Notes under the pieces: generated by a model | Database searches by the model: none | What the model was told of the DNA's origin: nothing | Seen by the model: only the letters and a program-made list of their open reading frames with translations | Translations under genes and position numbers: made by a program | Source: Parasponia andersonii | Taxonomy: Eukaryota > Streptophyta > Magnoliopsida > Rosales > Cannabaceae | Assembly: GCA_002914805.1 (NCBI GenBank) | Contig: JXTB01000099.1 | Span: 290,971 to 354,970, forward strand | Direction of reading: 5' to 3' | DNA: 64,000 nucleotides | Shown here: piece by piece, positions 34,673-47,447 of the stretch | How the letters are laid out: each line of letters opens with the position of its first letter | Numbering within the stretch: the stretch's first letter is position 1

Positions 34673-35217
34673 AGCAGTTCCAGAGAGTGATCTAAGAAAA
34701 CTTCCTTGAGCAGAGCTATGGTGGTCAAGAAGAGGATGAGTTTGTGCCCCTCCTATATAAACAGTACCGCATATCATAGTGAATAAATTCAAGCCAAAAC
34801 AGAAACTCCCTATTCATAGACTAATGAGCAATGATACAGAAATAAAATGACGTTCTCATGTGTTGCATCAAATGTCACCATGAAGCTCCAACCTAATTAC
34901 TATGGCTAACCTCTGACAGAAGGATTAGAAAATATCTAGCATTTTGGCTGTTCCTAGAAATCAGCTAACTTTACCATGTTAATGTATGTATATAAAACTA
35001 TTTTTCTCCAGATTCACGAGCAGTATGCTCAATTTTTTTTGTAAATATATGTAAAATTTTGAACAACAGAATATTTAAGGGAACCTCATTGATTTATTGG
35101 TCAAATCGGAAATTGGACAACTTAAACATGACATAGGGTCTGAGTAAAAGCTTTGGGAGTGGTTTGCAAGAAGAATGTTAGAGGTTGAACCATTCTTTTT
35201 GTTGGAACCATTCTTTT
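34673..35217 (+). other. 3' flank of the kinesin gene
   Basis: Probable 3' untranslated region and spacer, with no open gene. It ends at the target-site duplication CTTTT of the next copia element. An 18-bp direct duplication (35,189-35,206 and 35,207-35,224) runs across the LTR boundary. Confidence 0.5.
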
Positions 35218-35657
35218 TGTTGGATTGTAGCAGTTAGTGTACAGCTGTGATAGGATTTTTTGTAGCTGTTAGGGATCTTATTCTATAGTGTCAATCCCTG
35301 TTATCAAGGGATTTTATTTTTTGGTTGATTTTTCCTAATTTGGTTTTATTCTGATTTGGTTAGATTAGTTTCTTTTTTTGTCACCTGATCTGTCTATAAA
35401 TTGCTGTAACAAATTTGTTGTAAATTATTGGAAAAATATCTTTCATTCCATCTGTTTTACGTCATGGTATCAGGGCAGTAGGCTCTTTTTAAGAATTCTT
35501 TTCTTCGCAGCCTTCATTGCTGCAGTGGGTTTGATCGTAGCCTTCATTGCTGCAAGTTTTTTTTTCTCCATTTATCTTTGTTTTATGTCACTGACTACCT
35601 TTATTGTCCTGTTCCCTAAACCCTGCTTCCCATATTATTGTTCTCTCTTCATTCACC

Positions 35658-36918
35658 ATGTCCACAATCGAAACCTCAGGAAACTCTGTTCAAACAGATG
35701 AAGCCAACTCAAACCAGATGATGGGAGACTTGCAAAATGTATGAGCAGGCTACAAATTGACTGAGAAAAATTATCTCAAGTGGTCACAATTTGTCAAACG
35801 TACTTGAAAGGCAAAGAAAGACTCATCCATATACTCGAAACAGGACCCAAAAAGGAGACTCAAAATTTGAAGCATGGGATGAAGCTGATTCGATGATCAT
35901 GTCATGGCTGTAGGATTCAATGGATCCTGCAATTAGTGATAATTGTATGTTTCTGACAACAACAAAGGAGATTTGGGACTTTATTCATCGAACTTATTCA
36001 AAAGCACATAATGCAGCCCAAATTTACGGCATTAAGGTGAAAGCAAGTGCGACAAAACAAGGAGGAAAAACTGTGACAGAAAATGCCAATTTGCTGCAGA
36101 AACTATGGCAGGAACTCGATCATTATCGAGTGTTTGAGATGAAATGCCTAGAGGATGCTGCAATCTTGAAGAATTTTATTGAGAAGGATCAAGTTTATGA
36201 CTTCCTAGCTGAACTCAACCCATAATTCGATCCGATTCGGGTTCAGATACTCAGAAAAGATGAACCACCGTCATTGGAGGAGACAATATCTTTAATCCGA
36301 GTAGAAGAAAGTCGAAGGGGAGTTATGCTTGAGCCTCAAGCCATAGATAGTTCAGCCCTGATCACCAAGTCTGAACAGAACCAGACTCAAGAACAAGGAA
36401 AAACCGACCTGTCCAGATTTTTCGGAAGAGAAAACAAAGACAACCGTTGGAAAGACAACAAGGATAACTTATAGTGCACCTACCGTAAGAAGCCTAGACA
36501 TACCCAGGAGCGTTGCTGGAAATTAAATGGTAAACCACCAAGTTAAGAATGGGGAAATCGAGGAGGGCAGCAGAAATCCCAAGCCCATATGTCAGAATGT
36601 ACTAATCAGAGTGAAGGACAGGAGAAAAGAGGATTCAATAGCCAAGAGATTGAGAAACTCAGGGGATCGATTGGATCTCTTGAAAAGCCTTCTGGTACAT
36701 GTTCATTGGCATTCTCAGGTAAGTCTTCCCTTCCTTTTGGATTACATGTCTCAGAAGAGTGTTTGGTCAATAATTGGATAATTGACTCAGGAACCACCGA
36801 TCATATGACTTACACTTCACAATATTTCAGCACCTATACATCGTGTCCTAGTAGTAGGAAAATTGTGGTGGCAAATGGATCTCCTGCTACAGTTGCTAGA
36901 ATAGGAGATATATATATG
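35658..36918 (+). pseudogene. outer copia gag and protease, upstream of the nested insertion
   Basis: Gag begins near 35,658 (MSTIETSGN) and is broken by stops (for example the TGA after LQNV and another after VKRT). Gag continues through 35,920-36,470, then a knuckle-like CTYRKKPRHT near 36,477 and protease WIIDSGTTDHMT near 36,774-36,812. The frame runs to GDIYM, where the nested element enters at 36,919. The rest of pol resumes at 41,859. Confidence 0.8.
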
Positions 36919-39900
36919 TGAAACTTGGATCCGGAGGTGAAAAGGCTAAAACACTACCTTGTAGTTTTTATTATTCTAATAATACTTTACAAAGAACAAA
37001 GCTGGTTATTTAAAGACATTCCAGCAACTATCATCTCCTAAAATAAAGGAAATAAATTTAAAAAACAAATCCTAGAATCTCAAGAATCAAGGTTGACTTA
37101 TTCAGCCATAACTCACGAGATACACTTTTCAACACTCCCCCTCAAGCTAGATTGTATACATCATACAAGCCCACCTTGCTAATCAACTTCTCAAAGATTG
37201 GTCTTGGGAGTCCCTTTGTAAGGATGTCTGCTGTTTGTTCAGAAGAGTTCATATAAGGAATACAGAGTGTCCCATCTTTAATCTTTTCTTTAATAAAGTG
37301 TCTATCAACCTCCACGTGCTTTGTTCGATCATGATGTACTGGATTATGAACTATATTAATAGCTGCTTTGTTGTCGCAATACAATTTCATCGATTTTTCA
37401 TCCCATACTCGAAGTTCTTTCAACAGTAGTCTCAACCAAATTAACTCGCTAACTCCATTAGCCATAGACCGGAATTCAGCTTCTGCACTACTCCTAGCAA
37501 CAACATTCTGTTTTTTGCTTCTCCAAGTAACAAGATTGCCCTAAACAAATGAGCAATATCCTGAAATTGACTTTCAGTCTGTAATTGATCCTGCCCAGTC
37601 AGCATCGGTATAAATTTCAACTTCACGAGAATTCTCCCTTTTAAAAAACAAACCTCAACCTGGACTCCCTTTGAGATATTTCAAAATACGAATTGCAGCT
37701 TCATAGTGTTTTTCATATCCAGCATGCATAAATTGGCTTACCAGGCTTACTGCAAATGCTATGTCATGCCTTGTAAGAGAGAGATCGATTAGCTTCCCAA
37801 CTAGGCGCTGGTAACTACCCTTGTCAACTGGTGAACCGGAGTTTTGTTCCCCTAATTTCACATTAGGATCTATAGGAGTTTCCACTGGTTTGCACCCTAA
37901 TAACCATGTATTCTTCAGAAGATCTAGAACATACTTCCTCTGCGATATAGTAATCCCAGTTTTATTTCTAGCTATCTCTATGCCTAGGAAATATCTCAGC
38001 ATTCCCAGATTCTTTATCTCAAATTCATCAGCCAGCCTCCTTTTCAATTTTTCCATTTCACAAAAATCATTACCCCGTTAAGATAATATCCTCAACATAT
38101 ACGATGAGTATAGTTGACTTTACTCCCTCATGTTTATAAAACAATGTATGATCAGTATGAGCTTGCTCGTACCCTTGATGAAGAACTTTGGTGAATTTTT
38201 CAAACCATGCTCTGGGTGACTATTTTAGCCCATAGAGAGACTTCTTTAGCCTACATACCTGACTTGGCTTTCCTGGAATTCTATACCCGGGTGGTAACTC
38301 TATAAAGACTTCTTCATTTAAATCTCCATTCAAGAATGCATTCTTGACATCGAGTTGTTGAAGAGGCCAATCTAAATTTGCAGCCAAAGAAAGAAGAACT
38401 CGAACAGTGTTAAGTTTGGTCACAGGTGCGAAGGTTTCCTGGTAATCTATCCCATATATTTGTGTGAACCCTTTTGCCACTAGGCAAGCCTTACATCTGT
38501 TGATGGAACCATCAGGTTTGTATTTCACAGTAAATACCCATTTGCACCCAACAGGAATGGCATCTTTAGGTTTCTGAACAATTTTCCAAGTGTTGTTTTT
38601 TTCCAGGGCCTTCATTTCTTCTTCTACTGCCCTTTTCCAATTAGGATCTTGTAGTGCCTCTTCAATTATTTTAGGCGTTTTGACTTCTGTTAAATTGGAC
38701 ACAAAATTTCGCATAGAGGAAGACAAGTGATCATATTTGACAAATTGTGCAATAGGATGCTCAGTACAAGATCGAACGCCTTTCCTTAATGCAATAGGAA
38801 GATCATCAGTATTTACTAAGGGAGAATTACCTGAGTCCAAGTCTGAATCATGACATGTCTCGAGAGGTACGGGAGTTTCCATACTTTGCTGTTTGTTTCT
38901 TCAAGAATAAACACGAAGTTCAGATTTATTTTGTTGGTTGAGGCTAGGTAGCTGGGTATCCAGATTGGGCAAGTCAGTTTCCTATTGATTTTCCATTTCT
39001 TCTTTATTTTCAATGATATCAGAATCCAATATGTCACTTGCTATGGGAGTGGAAAAATTGGGAAAATTGGGAGAATTGGGAATAGAAATATCTGTAGATA
39101 GTTCCCAAATATTACCTTCATTTTTATCCCCATTCTCCCCCTTAAGGGAATTTTTGTAAAATGACTGATTTTCAAAAAAGTTTACATCCATGGACACCAA
39201 TAATTTCCTTTTTTCAAGAATATAGCATTTATATGCTTTTTGATTTGCAGCATATCCCAGAAAAATGCATTTATGTGCTTTTGAGTCAAGTTTATTCCTA
39301 TTGGTGTCATGGTTGTGAACAAAAGTTGTGCATCCAAAAACCTTCAATGGCAAATGATTAATAATACGATTTTCAGGAAAAAATTGTGAAAGAACATTTA
39401 ACAGAGTTTGAAATTTCAGAACATTTGTTGGCATTCTATTAATGAGATAGGAAGCAGTTAGAACAGCATCACCCCAAAAGTTTTTAGGAGTATTAGTTGT
39501 AAACATAATTGCCCTAGCAACTTCTAAGAGATGACGATTTTTTCTTTCTGCTATGCCGTTTTGTTGAGCTGTTTTAATGCATGAACTTTGGTGAATTATC
39601 CCATTTTGATGTAGATAATTTCCTAAAATTTGGTTAAAATATTCTTTTCCATTATCAGTATGTAAGACTTGAATATTTGTGGAAAATTGATTTTTAACTA
39701 TCCAATGAAAATTTTTAAACACAAGTTCAACATCAGACTTATCTTTCAACAAATACAGCCAACAAACACGAGTATGATCATTAATAAAGGTAATAAACCA
39801 ACATTTAGAATAAATATTCTGAAATCGAAACGGTCCCCAAATATCATTATGAACAAGTGTAAATGGTTTAGAAGCCTTGTAAGGTTTTGGTTTAAAAACA

Positions 39901-41853
39901 GCCCTTTAATGTCTAGCAAGTTGACATATTTCACACTGACCAACATTTTTATTTCAAAATAAGGAAGGAAACAAATGTTTTAAATATGGAAAACTTGGAT
40001 GCCCTAATTTAAAATGCCACAGCATAACCTGGTTATTGCTCGAAGAAGATGAAGAATCCCAACAAACTATATGAACTTGTTTTTCCTCGTTGATATCATC
40101 AATAAAGTAGTAGAGTCCTCCATACTCTCTAACATTGCCAATCTTCTTTCCAGAATTCTGAACCTGAAATTCACAATGATTTTGTGAGAATACTACTTTA
40201 CAATTGCAATCTTTCGAAATTTTACTCACAAATAGCAGGTTACAAGATAAATTTGGAACATGCAAAACTGACTTAAGGACAAGAGTAGAGTTAATTCTAA
40301 TTGTTCCAGTCCCTGCTATTGGAGATAATGACCCATCTGCTATTCTCACTTTTTCACGCCCACCATTAGGAACATAAGTAGTGAATAATTGTGCACAACT
40401 TGTCATATGATCTGAAGCGCCTGAATCAATAATCCAAGATCCTTTTTTCTTCACTGTACAATTAAGGGCAGATGAGAAATTACCTTTCTGGGCTATAAGA
40501 GAGGCACTGTGATTTTTTTCAGGAGTAAGCAATTTATAAAGGCGTTCAATCTGGTCTTTGTTTAATGAAAGACCACTAAATCCTTCTCCCTGTTTCTGAT
40601 CTGAGGATTCTGCACCAGCTTGAAAGGCTCGGGTATCACGGCATGGGGTCCACTGTTGCTTTTGATTTTCTTTATTTGGTGGCTTACCATGGAGTTTCTA
40701 ACACGTCTCTGGTGTGGTTAGTTCTTTGACAAAAATCACACCACAGATTACCTTTTCGACCACGTCTGGAGTCATTTGAATGGGATCCATCACCACGGCT
40801 CTGTTCCTGCCGATTTTGTTCATGATTTCGAGCGATTAAGGCTGAGACTTCAGATTGGGCAAGATGTTTTGATTCACCTAGCATAGTCTTCTTCTTCCAT
40901 TCTTCTCGACGTACTTCAGCGAAAACATCATCAATCGGTGGCAGGGGTCGAATTCCGAGCATTCTTCCTCTCAATTCATCCAAGTTCTTGTTTAGTCCAA
41001 CAAGGAAATCATATGTCCGAGTTTTCTCTACCAGTTTAGTATATTTTTCTGCACAGTCCGGGCACCAGTCGCTTGGTTCAAAGAGATCGAGTTCCTGCCA
41101 GATTTTTGAGAGTGCCGTGAAGTACTCGTTCACATCCATATCTCCTTGTTTGAGCTCTTGTGCTTGGTCCCTGAGTTCACAAAGTTGAGCAGAAGTTTCT
41201 AAATCTAAGTAAGCACGCATTACCTTATCCCAAATTGCTTTCGTTGTAGTATGAACCAGGTACAGAGATCTGATTTCTCTCCCATAGAGTTGATAAGCCA
41301 TGCTATTACAAGAGCATTATGGATATCCCATGTTGAGTAGGCAGGATCCGATGGGTCTGGTATTTCAATTGACCCATCTATATAGTCGATTCTCCTTCTC
41401 CCTCGTATAACAATCTGGACTGATCGAGACCATTGGAAAAAAAATTTTCCATTCAGTTTGTATGGAGTGATTTGGAGGGAAGAATTATCAAAAGGAACAG
41501 TGGGATTAATTGTAAGGTTAGGCGTGGAAGATTCAGTAGAATCATCCTTCTTCCCATCCTTGCTTAACCCAGTAAGGGCCTGCTTATAGCTATCGCCTAT
41601 TGCCTCGCTCCTCAACGGTATCCCAGCTCTGATACCATGAAACTTGGATCCGGAGGTGAAAAGGCTAAAACACTGCATTGTAGTTTTTATTATTCTAATA
41701 ATACTTTACAAATAACAAAGCTGGTTATTTAAAGACATTCCAGCAACTATCATCTCCTAAAATAAAGGAAATAAATTCAAAAAACAAATCTTAGAATCCC
41801 AAGAATCAAGGTTGACTTATTCAGCCATAACTCACGAGATACACCTTTCAACA
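36919..41853 (-). mobile_element. Ty1/copia retrotransposon nested in the outer copia
   Basis: 4,935 bp on the minus strand. LTRs 36,919-37,134 (3') and 41,638-41,853 (5'), both 216 bp with about 7 differences (about 97% identity). Perfect target duplication ATATG (36,914-36,918 and 41,854-41,858). The primer-binding site is a perfect 12-base TGGTATCAGAGC (minus; plus 41,626-41,637), and the polypurine tract GCTTGAGGGGGAG lies just inside 37,134. It is the youngest of the three copia elements judging by its LTRs. Confidence 0.93.
37142..41626 (-). pseudogene. nested copia gag-pol polyprotein, mildly degraded
   Basis: Gag (about 41,600-40,690) has the knuckle CDFCQRTNHT near 40,740. Protease WIIDSGASDHMT near 40,420. 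GAG-pre-integrase and integrase run 40,120-38,990 ([15 protein letters not shown] near 39,640; AERKNRHL near 39,540). The reverse transcriptase N-terminal part is an open stretch at 38,882-38,220 ([19 protein letters not shown]). The catalytic box reads YVED near 38,100. RNase H lies at 37,720-37,142 with terminal ADILTKGLP. The breaks are few: stops near 38,220 and 38,080, and frameshifts in RNase H near 37,620 and 37,460. The better preservation agrees with the near-identical LTRs. Confidence 0.85.
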
Positions 41854-43883
41854 ATATGACATCGTCATTCATTCTTAAAAATGTCCTCCATGTGCCAAAA
41901 TTGTCTGTTAATCTTGTTTTAATTCAAAAACTCTCAAAAGACCTAAATTGCCTTGCTATCTTTTACCCCTCTTATTGTGTCTTTCAGGAGTAAAATTCAG
42001 GGAAGAAGATTGGACTTGCTAAGGAAAGGAACGGGTTGTACTATCTTGACGCGTCTGAGACTTCAAAGAAAGTCATAAATAATGTGTCTTCTCTTAGTTC
42101 GTCGAATAAAAATACTATTTGGCTTTATCATCTTTGTCTAGACCATCCTTCTTTTAGAGTCTTAAAAATCATGTTTCCGTCTTTGTTCAAGGGATTAAAT
42201 GTTACAGAGTTTCATTGTGAAATTTGTGAGATTGCAAAACATACTTGTGTACCTTTCCCTATTAGCAATAATCGATGTTCTTATCCTTTTGAGTTAATTC
42301 ATAGAGACATTTGGGGGCCATCCACAATTCCAAATATCTCGGGATCTCGTTGGTTTGTGTCTCTGATTGATGATTGCATTAGGGTTACATGGATATTCTT
42401 GATGAAACAAAAATCTTATGCTAGTAGTATTGTCCCTAACTTCCACTCCATGATTCAAAATCAATTTGGGGTAAAAATAAAGAGCTTTAGGTCTGACAAT
42501 GCAAGGGATTATTTTAATCAAATTTTGTCCCCTTACTTCCAAAAAGAAGGTATTATTCATGAATCATCCTGTGTATCCACACCACAACAAAATAGAGTAG
42601 CTGAGAGAAAGAATGGCCATTTACTCAATACTACTTAGGCATTGTTATTTCAGGGGAATATTCCAAAAAATTATTGGTGAGAGGCAGCTTTTACAGCCAC
42701 TCACATGATAAATAGATTACCCTCACGGACACTAAATTTCAAAACACTCATGGAAACCTTGGCCATACTTTATCCACATGTCAGATTATCAAATGGACTC
42801 ATACCAAGAATTTTAGAGTGTACCACGTTTGTCCATGTTCATGGCCAAAATAAAGGAAAACTAGATCCTAGAGCAATCAAATGTGTGTTTTTTGGCTATT
42901 CATCAACACAAAAAGGATACAAGTGCTATCATCCTCCTTTAAGAAAACTACACATTTCTGCGGATGTTACCTTTGCTGAAAATAAACCATATTTCACAAA
43001 GTCTTATCGTCAAGGGGAGATTCTTGTGGAAGATAAAGACTGTTTAGACTGTTTCTTTGGACCCCTTGACTTACCCATGGCTCTATCTTCTTCATCTCAT
43101 CAGCAAAATGATCAAAGTTTCACAGAGCTCGTAGAACCCATAGAATCAGTTCCAGTTCCTATTCCGAATATCTCTGAATCTATCCCGGAAGAAGTGTCAA
43201 CTCCTATTCCTACCCCTGCTCGTCCTTATGACTTGATGAGATTTCCTCAAGTGTATTCAAGAAAAAAGGTTATTCCAAACCTAAAACAAGTCCAGAATGA
43301 TTTCTTGAGCCTTGTTATTGAAGACGAGGTATGTTCTGATCCTCCTCCAATACAATCTGTTGAAATTGAAACAAGGGATCTAGACTTATCTATTGCTATA
43401 AGAAAAGGCACTAGAGAATGCACCAAACGACCTCTGTATCCTCTATCCCATTATGTATCACTTAGACGATTGTCACCAGAACATAAAAATTTCATTGTGA
43501 GTCTAAACACCATATTTGTTCCAAACATTTTGTCTGAGGCACTATCAAAAAGGGAATGGAGGAATGCTATGAGAGAAGAGATGGAGGCTCTATAAAAAAA
43601 TAAGACATGAGAGATTGTTGATAAACCAAAAGGAAAAAATTTGGTGGGCTGTAAATGGGTTTACACTTTGAAATACAAGGCTGATGGCTCTCTTGAGAGA
43701 TATAAGGCAAAATTAGTTGCTAAAGGCTATACTCAAACATATGGAATCAACTACCAGGAAACATTTGCTCCCGTGGCCAAGATGAATACTGTGAGAATTT
43801 TGTTATTTTTGGCAGCTCATTTTGATTGGCAACTACAACAGTATGATGTAAAAAACGCTTTTTTGCATAGTGAACTAGAAGAG

Positions 43884-43912
43884 GAAATATATATATATAT
43901 ATATATATATAT
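43884..43912 (+). repeat. AT microsatellite inside the reverse transcriptase frame
   Basis: A run of AT dinucleotides encodes alternating Ile-Tyr between EEE and MNIPPGFEG, where copia elements usually have a short VYM-type link. The frame is kept. The run probably caused the assembly join at 44,322. Confidence 0.8.
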
Positions 43913-44321
43913 GAATATTCCTCCTGGATTTGAAGGAGAAAAGATAACTAACAAGTTGTGTAGGTTGAGAAAGGCCTTATATGGACTAAAACAATCCCCT
44001 AGAGCCTGGTTTGGGAGATTTGCTAGAGTAATGAAGGCGATAGAGTATAGGCAGAGCCAAGGAGATCACACTCTCTTCATCAAACACTCAGCCTTAGGGG
44101 GAGTGACAACTCTCCTAATATACGTTGATGACATCATCTTTATAGGGAATGATGAGAAAGAAAAATGGAACTTGAGACAGCGTTTGATTAAAGAGTTTGA
44201 AATCAAGGAACTTGAAAAACTAAGGTATTTCCTTGGAATTGAAGTTTCATATTCAAGGCAGGGAATTCTCATCTCACAGCAAAAGTATTTGACAGATCTC
44301 TTGAGAGAAACAGGAAAATTT

Positions 44322-44322
44322 N
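44322..44322. other. single ambiguous base between two copies of a 411-bp segment
   Basis: N flanked by 43,911-44,321 and 44,330-44,740, which are both 411 bp with about 7 differences. Both copies are preceded by a TA run. This looks like two overlapping contig or haplotype ends placed in series. Confidence 0.85.
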
Positions 44323-45750
44323 TATATATATGAATATTCCTCCTGGATTTGAAGGAGAAAAGATAACTAACAAGTTATGTAGGTTGAGAAAGGCCTTATA
44401 TGGACTAAAACAATCCCCTAGAGCCTGGTTTGGGAGATTTGCTAGAATAATGAAGGCGATAGGGTATAGGCAGAGCCAAGGAGATCACACTCTCTTCATC
44501 AAACACCCAGCCTTAGGGGGAGTGACAACTCTCCTAATATACGTTGATGACATCATCTTTATAGGGAATGATGAGAAAGAAAAATGGAACTTGAGACAGT
44601 GTTTGATTAAAGAGTTTGAAATCAAGGAACTTGGAAAACTAAGGAATTTCCTTGGAATTGAAGTTTCATATTCAAGGCAGGGAATTCTCATCTCACAGCA
44701 AAAGTATTTGACAGATCTCTTGAGAGAAACAGGAAAATTTGGTTGTAAACCTGTAGCAACACCGATTGAGCTGAACTAGAAATTAGGAAAAGCAAAAGAA
44801 GAACCTATTGTAGATAAAGAGGCATATCAGAGATTGGTAGGAAAACTGATCTATCTTGCTCATACACGGCCTGATATAGCATACTCAGTAAGCATCATTA
44901 GTCAATTCATGCATGATCCGAGGGAAATACATCTTCAAGCTGCTTATCGTGTGCTTCACTACCTAAAAGGCAGCCCAGAAAAAAGAATTTTGTTGAAGAA
45001 AAATGATAGACTCACTCTAGAAGCCTATACAGATGCCGACTACACTGGCTCAACGGTGGATAGAACATCAATAACAGGCTATTGCACTTTCCTTTGTGAA
45101 AATTTGGTAATTTGGAGAAGTAAAAAGCAGAATGTGGTGGCAAGATCTAGTGTTGAATCAGAATTCAGGGCAATGGGACAAGGAGTATGTGAATTATTAT
45201 GGTTAAAAATCATTTTGGATGATTTGAAAGTTAAATATGAAGACCCTATGAAGTTGTATTGTGATAATAGGTCAGCAATCAACATTGCACATAATCCAGT
45301 GCAACATGATAGGACAAATCATATTGAAACTGACAAACACATCATCAAGGAAAAGCTAGAAAAAGGATTAATCTGCATATCTTACGTGCCTTCAGGGAAT
45401 CAACTAGCAGATGTTCTGACCAAGGGGCTCAACAACTCTGTTTTTCAATCAATTATTTTCAAGCTGGGAATGGAAGATATCTATTCTCCAACATGAGGAG
45501 GAATGTTGGATTGTAGTAATTAGTGTACAGATGTGATAGGTTTTTTTGTAGCTGCTAGGGATCTTATTCTATAGTGCCAATCCCTGTTATCAAGGGATTT
45601 TATTTTTTGGTTGATTTTTCCTGATTTGGTTTGATTCTGATTTGGTTAGATTAGTTTCTTTTTTTGCCACCTGAACTGTCTATAAATTGCTATAACAAGT
45701 TTGTTGTAAATTATTGGAAAAATATCTTTCATCCTATTTGTTTTATGTCA

Positions 45751-46542
45751 CTTTTAATAATGACCAAGAAGGTTTTTCCAAAAACAGAAAGAAATGCACA
45801 AAATAGGAAAATCCGTTTATCATGAGCTTCATGACATGTTATACATATATATATATATATCCTTACAAACATACATAACTTTTTTGATAATTATTACACA
45901 TTCTATTTAAATAAGGTGCATAATGAATCGATCCAATTACAATCAAAGAACATCTTCAAGACTGAAACATAAATTAATACTAACCATTTTATGAATGTGT
46001 TAGTACAAAAGAAATGTAAATATGGAGGTACTAATAAACCTACTTACAAGAAATTAATATCATCAGCAAAGGAAGCAAGGTGGTGGTATTGGGTTTGCTT
46101 TACTAGATTAGGGACTTGGTCTGTGGAGTGTGGTTATGAAAGGTTTATCTTTAGTTAATCAGAAACAAAAGTTTCATCCAAAGATCAAAGAAGGGAATAA
46201 AGACTATATGGAGAGAAATGTAGGAGTATATGAAGGTAAATTAACAGATGATTTGCAAAATAGATCATTTGAAAAGTGATTTTTAGCAAATGGCTTACTT
46301 TTAAAACTTTGTGCAAAATAGTCTTTCAAAGTTATAACTCGACCACGCTCACCAATCAAATTACACTTTAAAAGGTCTAATTTGACATTAAGTTTTAAAA
46401 AGTAAGTCATTTACGAAAAGTCACTTGCAAAGAATCTAGTTTCCCTAATTTTGCATTGATAGAGGAAGGTAGTGCCGTTGGGTTAGATTGGAATCATGTA
46501 CGTAGAAAATTGTATGGAACACAGTATGCCACTTTTCTTTTT

Positions 46543-46578
<36 letters not shown>

Positions 46579-47447
46579 GGGAGTGGGGGCTATTTGGGAT
46601 TAAGGATTACGTTTGGGGCGTGGTTTTACTTTTGCACTGTCATCGTCGATATATTCATTTTTGTTTCATGTTTGTAATCTTTGGTATTTTTATGGTACTA
46701 GTTTAGTTTACAAGCACTGCACTTCCTAAGTGGCAGGTGCTTTTGGAACACAATTTATTACAACCATTAAAGAACTGAATAGAGACACACTCCTCATAGA
46801 AATGCTGCTGCTATGCAGCTAGAGTCATATATGTATATGTAAGTTGTATGTGTCTGCTTGTCTGTGTGAACGTATCTATATGTTTTATTTGTTTGAACTG
46901 TTAAGGGTTCTTGCATCATGCAAAATAGACAGTGTACAAACCAGGAGACTGGTGAAAGTGGGTATACTTTGAATTGACACCATCTTTCTTTCTAAAGACA
47001 CAGAAATGTTCTACTCTGATGGAAAATTATTAGGTAAATGAAGCGTGAAGGACAGGCAAAGAAAGCAACTAAAACAAAGGCATGAAGTAAGCATGTGAAA
47101 TGCAACAGCAGCCAAACCAGAGAATTTCAGAAGTACCTGCTTGGTGAAGGAAATGCTGGAACAACTGTGCTCATATAACAAACCTCCAGCCACAACATCA
47201 AATTAAGTAGCACGCATAGCGACCTGAAGTGCTCTCAAACCAGGCAGTATGATAGAATAATCCATATTTTTGTTCACTTTCTCATCTTTATAAACAAAAA
47301 TCAGTTTCAATTTTCTTAACACAATTTGGTCTTTCAGCTCAGGAAGCAAATAACCTATATCCTGCGTTCCATTCTTTATGCACCCTTTGGTACTAAAATG
47401 TAATCCAAAGGTACATGTTCTAAGAACTGAATTTATTTAAATCCCGT
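45751..47447. other. intergenic region between the copia nest and the PPR gene
   Basis: No gene recognised. Contents: an AT run (about 45,846-45,860), the small MITE at 46,245-46,440, a GA microsatellite (about 46,546-46,575) and, toward the right end, the likely 3' untranslated region of the minus-strand PPR gene. Confidence 0.55.
46245..46440. mobile_element. small MITE-like inverted repeat
   Basis: Arms at about 46,271-46,309 and 46,391-46,428 are inverted repeats (gtgatttttagcaaatggcttactttt against its reverse complement, about 85% match). No coding capacity. The target duplication was not resolved by eye. Confidence 0.5.

Larger units (their letters stand above)
41859..45496 (+). pseudogene. 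outer copia pol downstream of the nested insertion, with an artefactual internal duplication
   Basis: GAG-pre-integrase (LYHLCLDHPSF near 42,125), integrase core (42,240-42,640; RSDNARDYF and AERKNGHL), C-terminal integrase and linker (42,705-43,595), reverse transcriptase from 43,641 (CKWVYTLKYK, DVKNAFLHS) with a normal YVDD box, then RNase H to the end (TDADYTGS, ADVLTKGL). Bases 43,911-44,321 are repeated at 44,330-44,740 across an N, so the reverse transcriptase appears to contain two YVDD segments. With one copy removed the frame would be nearly open. Remaining breaks include stops near 42,638, 43,595 and 44,777. Confidence 0.85.
35218..45750 (+). mobile_element. Ty1/copia retrotransposon (outer), split by a nested copia element
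   Basis: LTRs at 35,218-35,464 and 45,504-45,750, both 247 bp, starting TGTTGGATTG and ending GTCA, with about 16 differences (about 93.5% identity). Perfect target duplication CTTTT (35,213-35,217 and 45,751-45,755). Primer-binding site TGGTATCAGGGC at 35,465-35,476 (one change from the initiator-Met match). Polypurine tract gaggaggaa just before 45,504. It is interrupted at 36,919-41,853 by another copia element in the opposite direction. Confidence 0.92.

Noticed and set aside
41626..41637. Possible tRNA remnant at the LTR edge
   Set aside because: It is only the 12-base primer-binding site complementary to the initiator-Met tRNA; no cloverleaf surrounds it.
43641..44779. A copia reverse transcriptase with a genuine double catalytic domain
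   Set aside because: The second copy follows an N and a microsatellite, and repeats 411 bp almost exactly; an assembly duplicate is far more likely.
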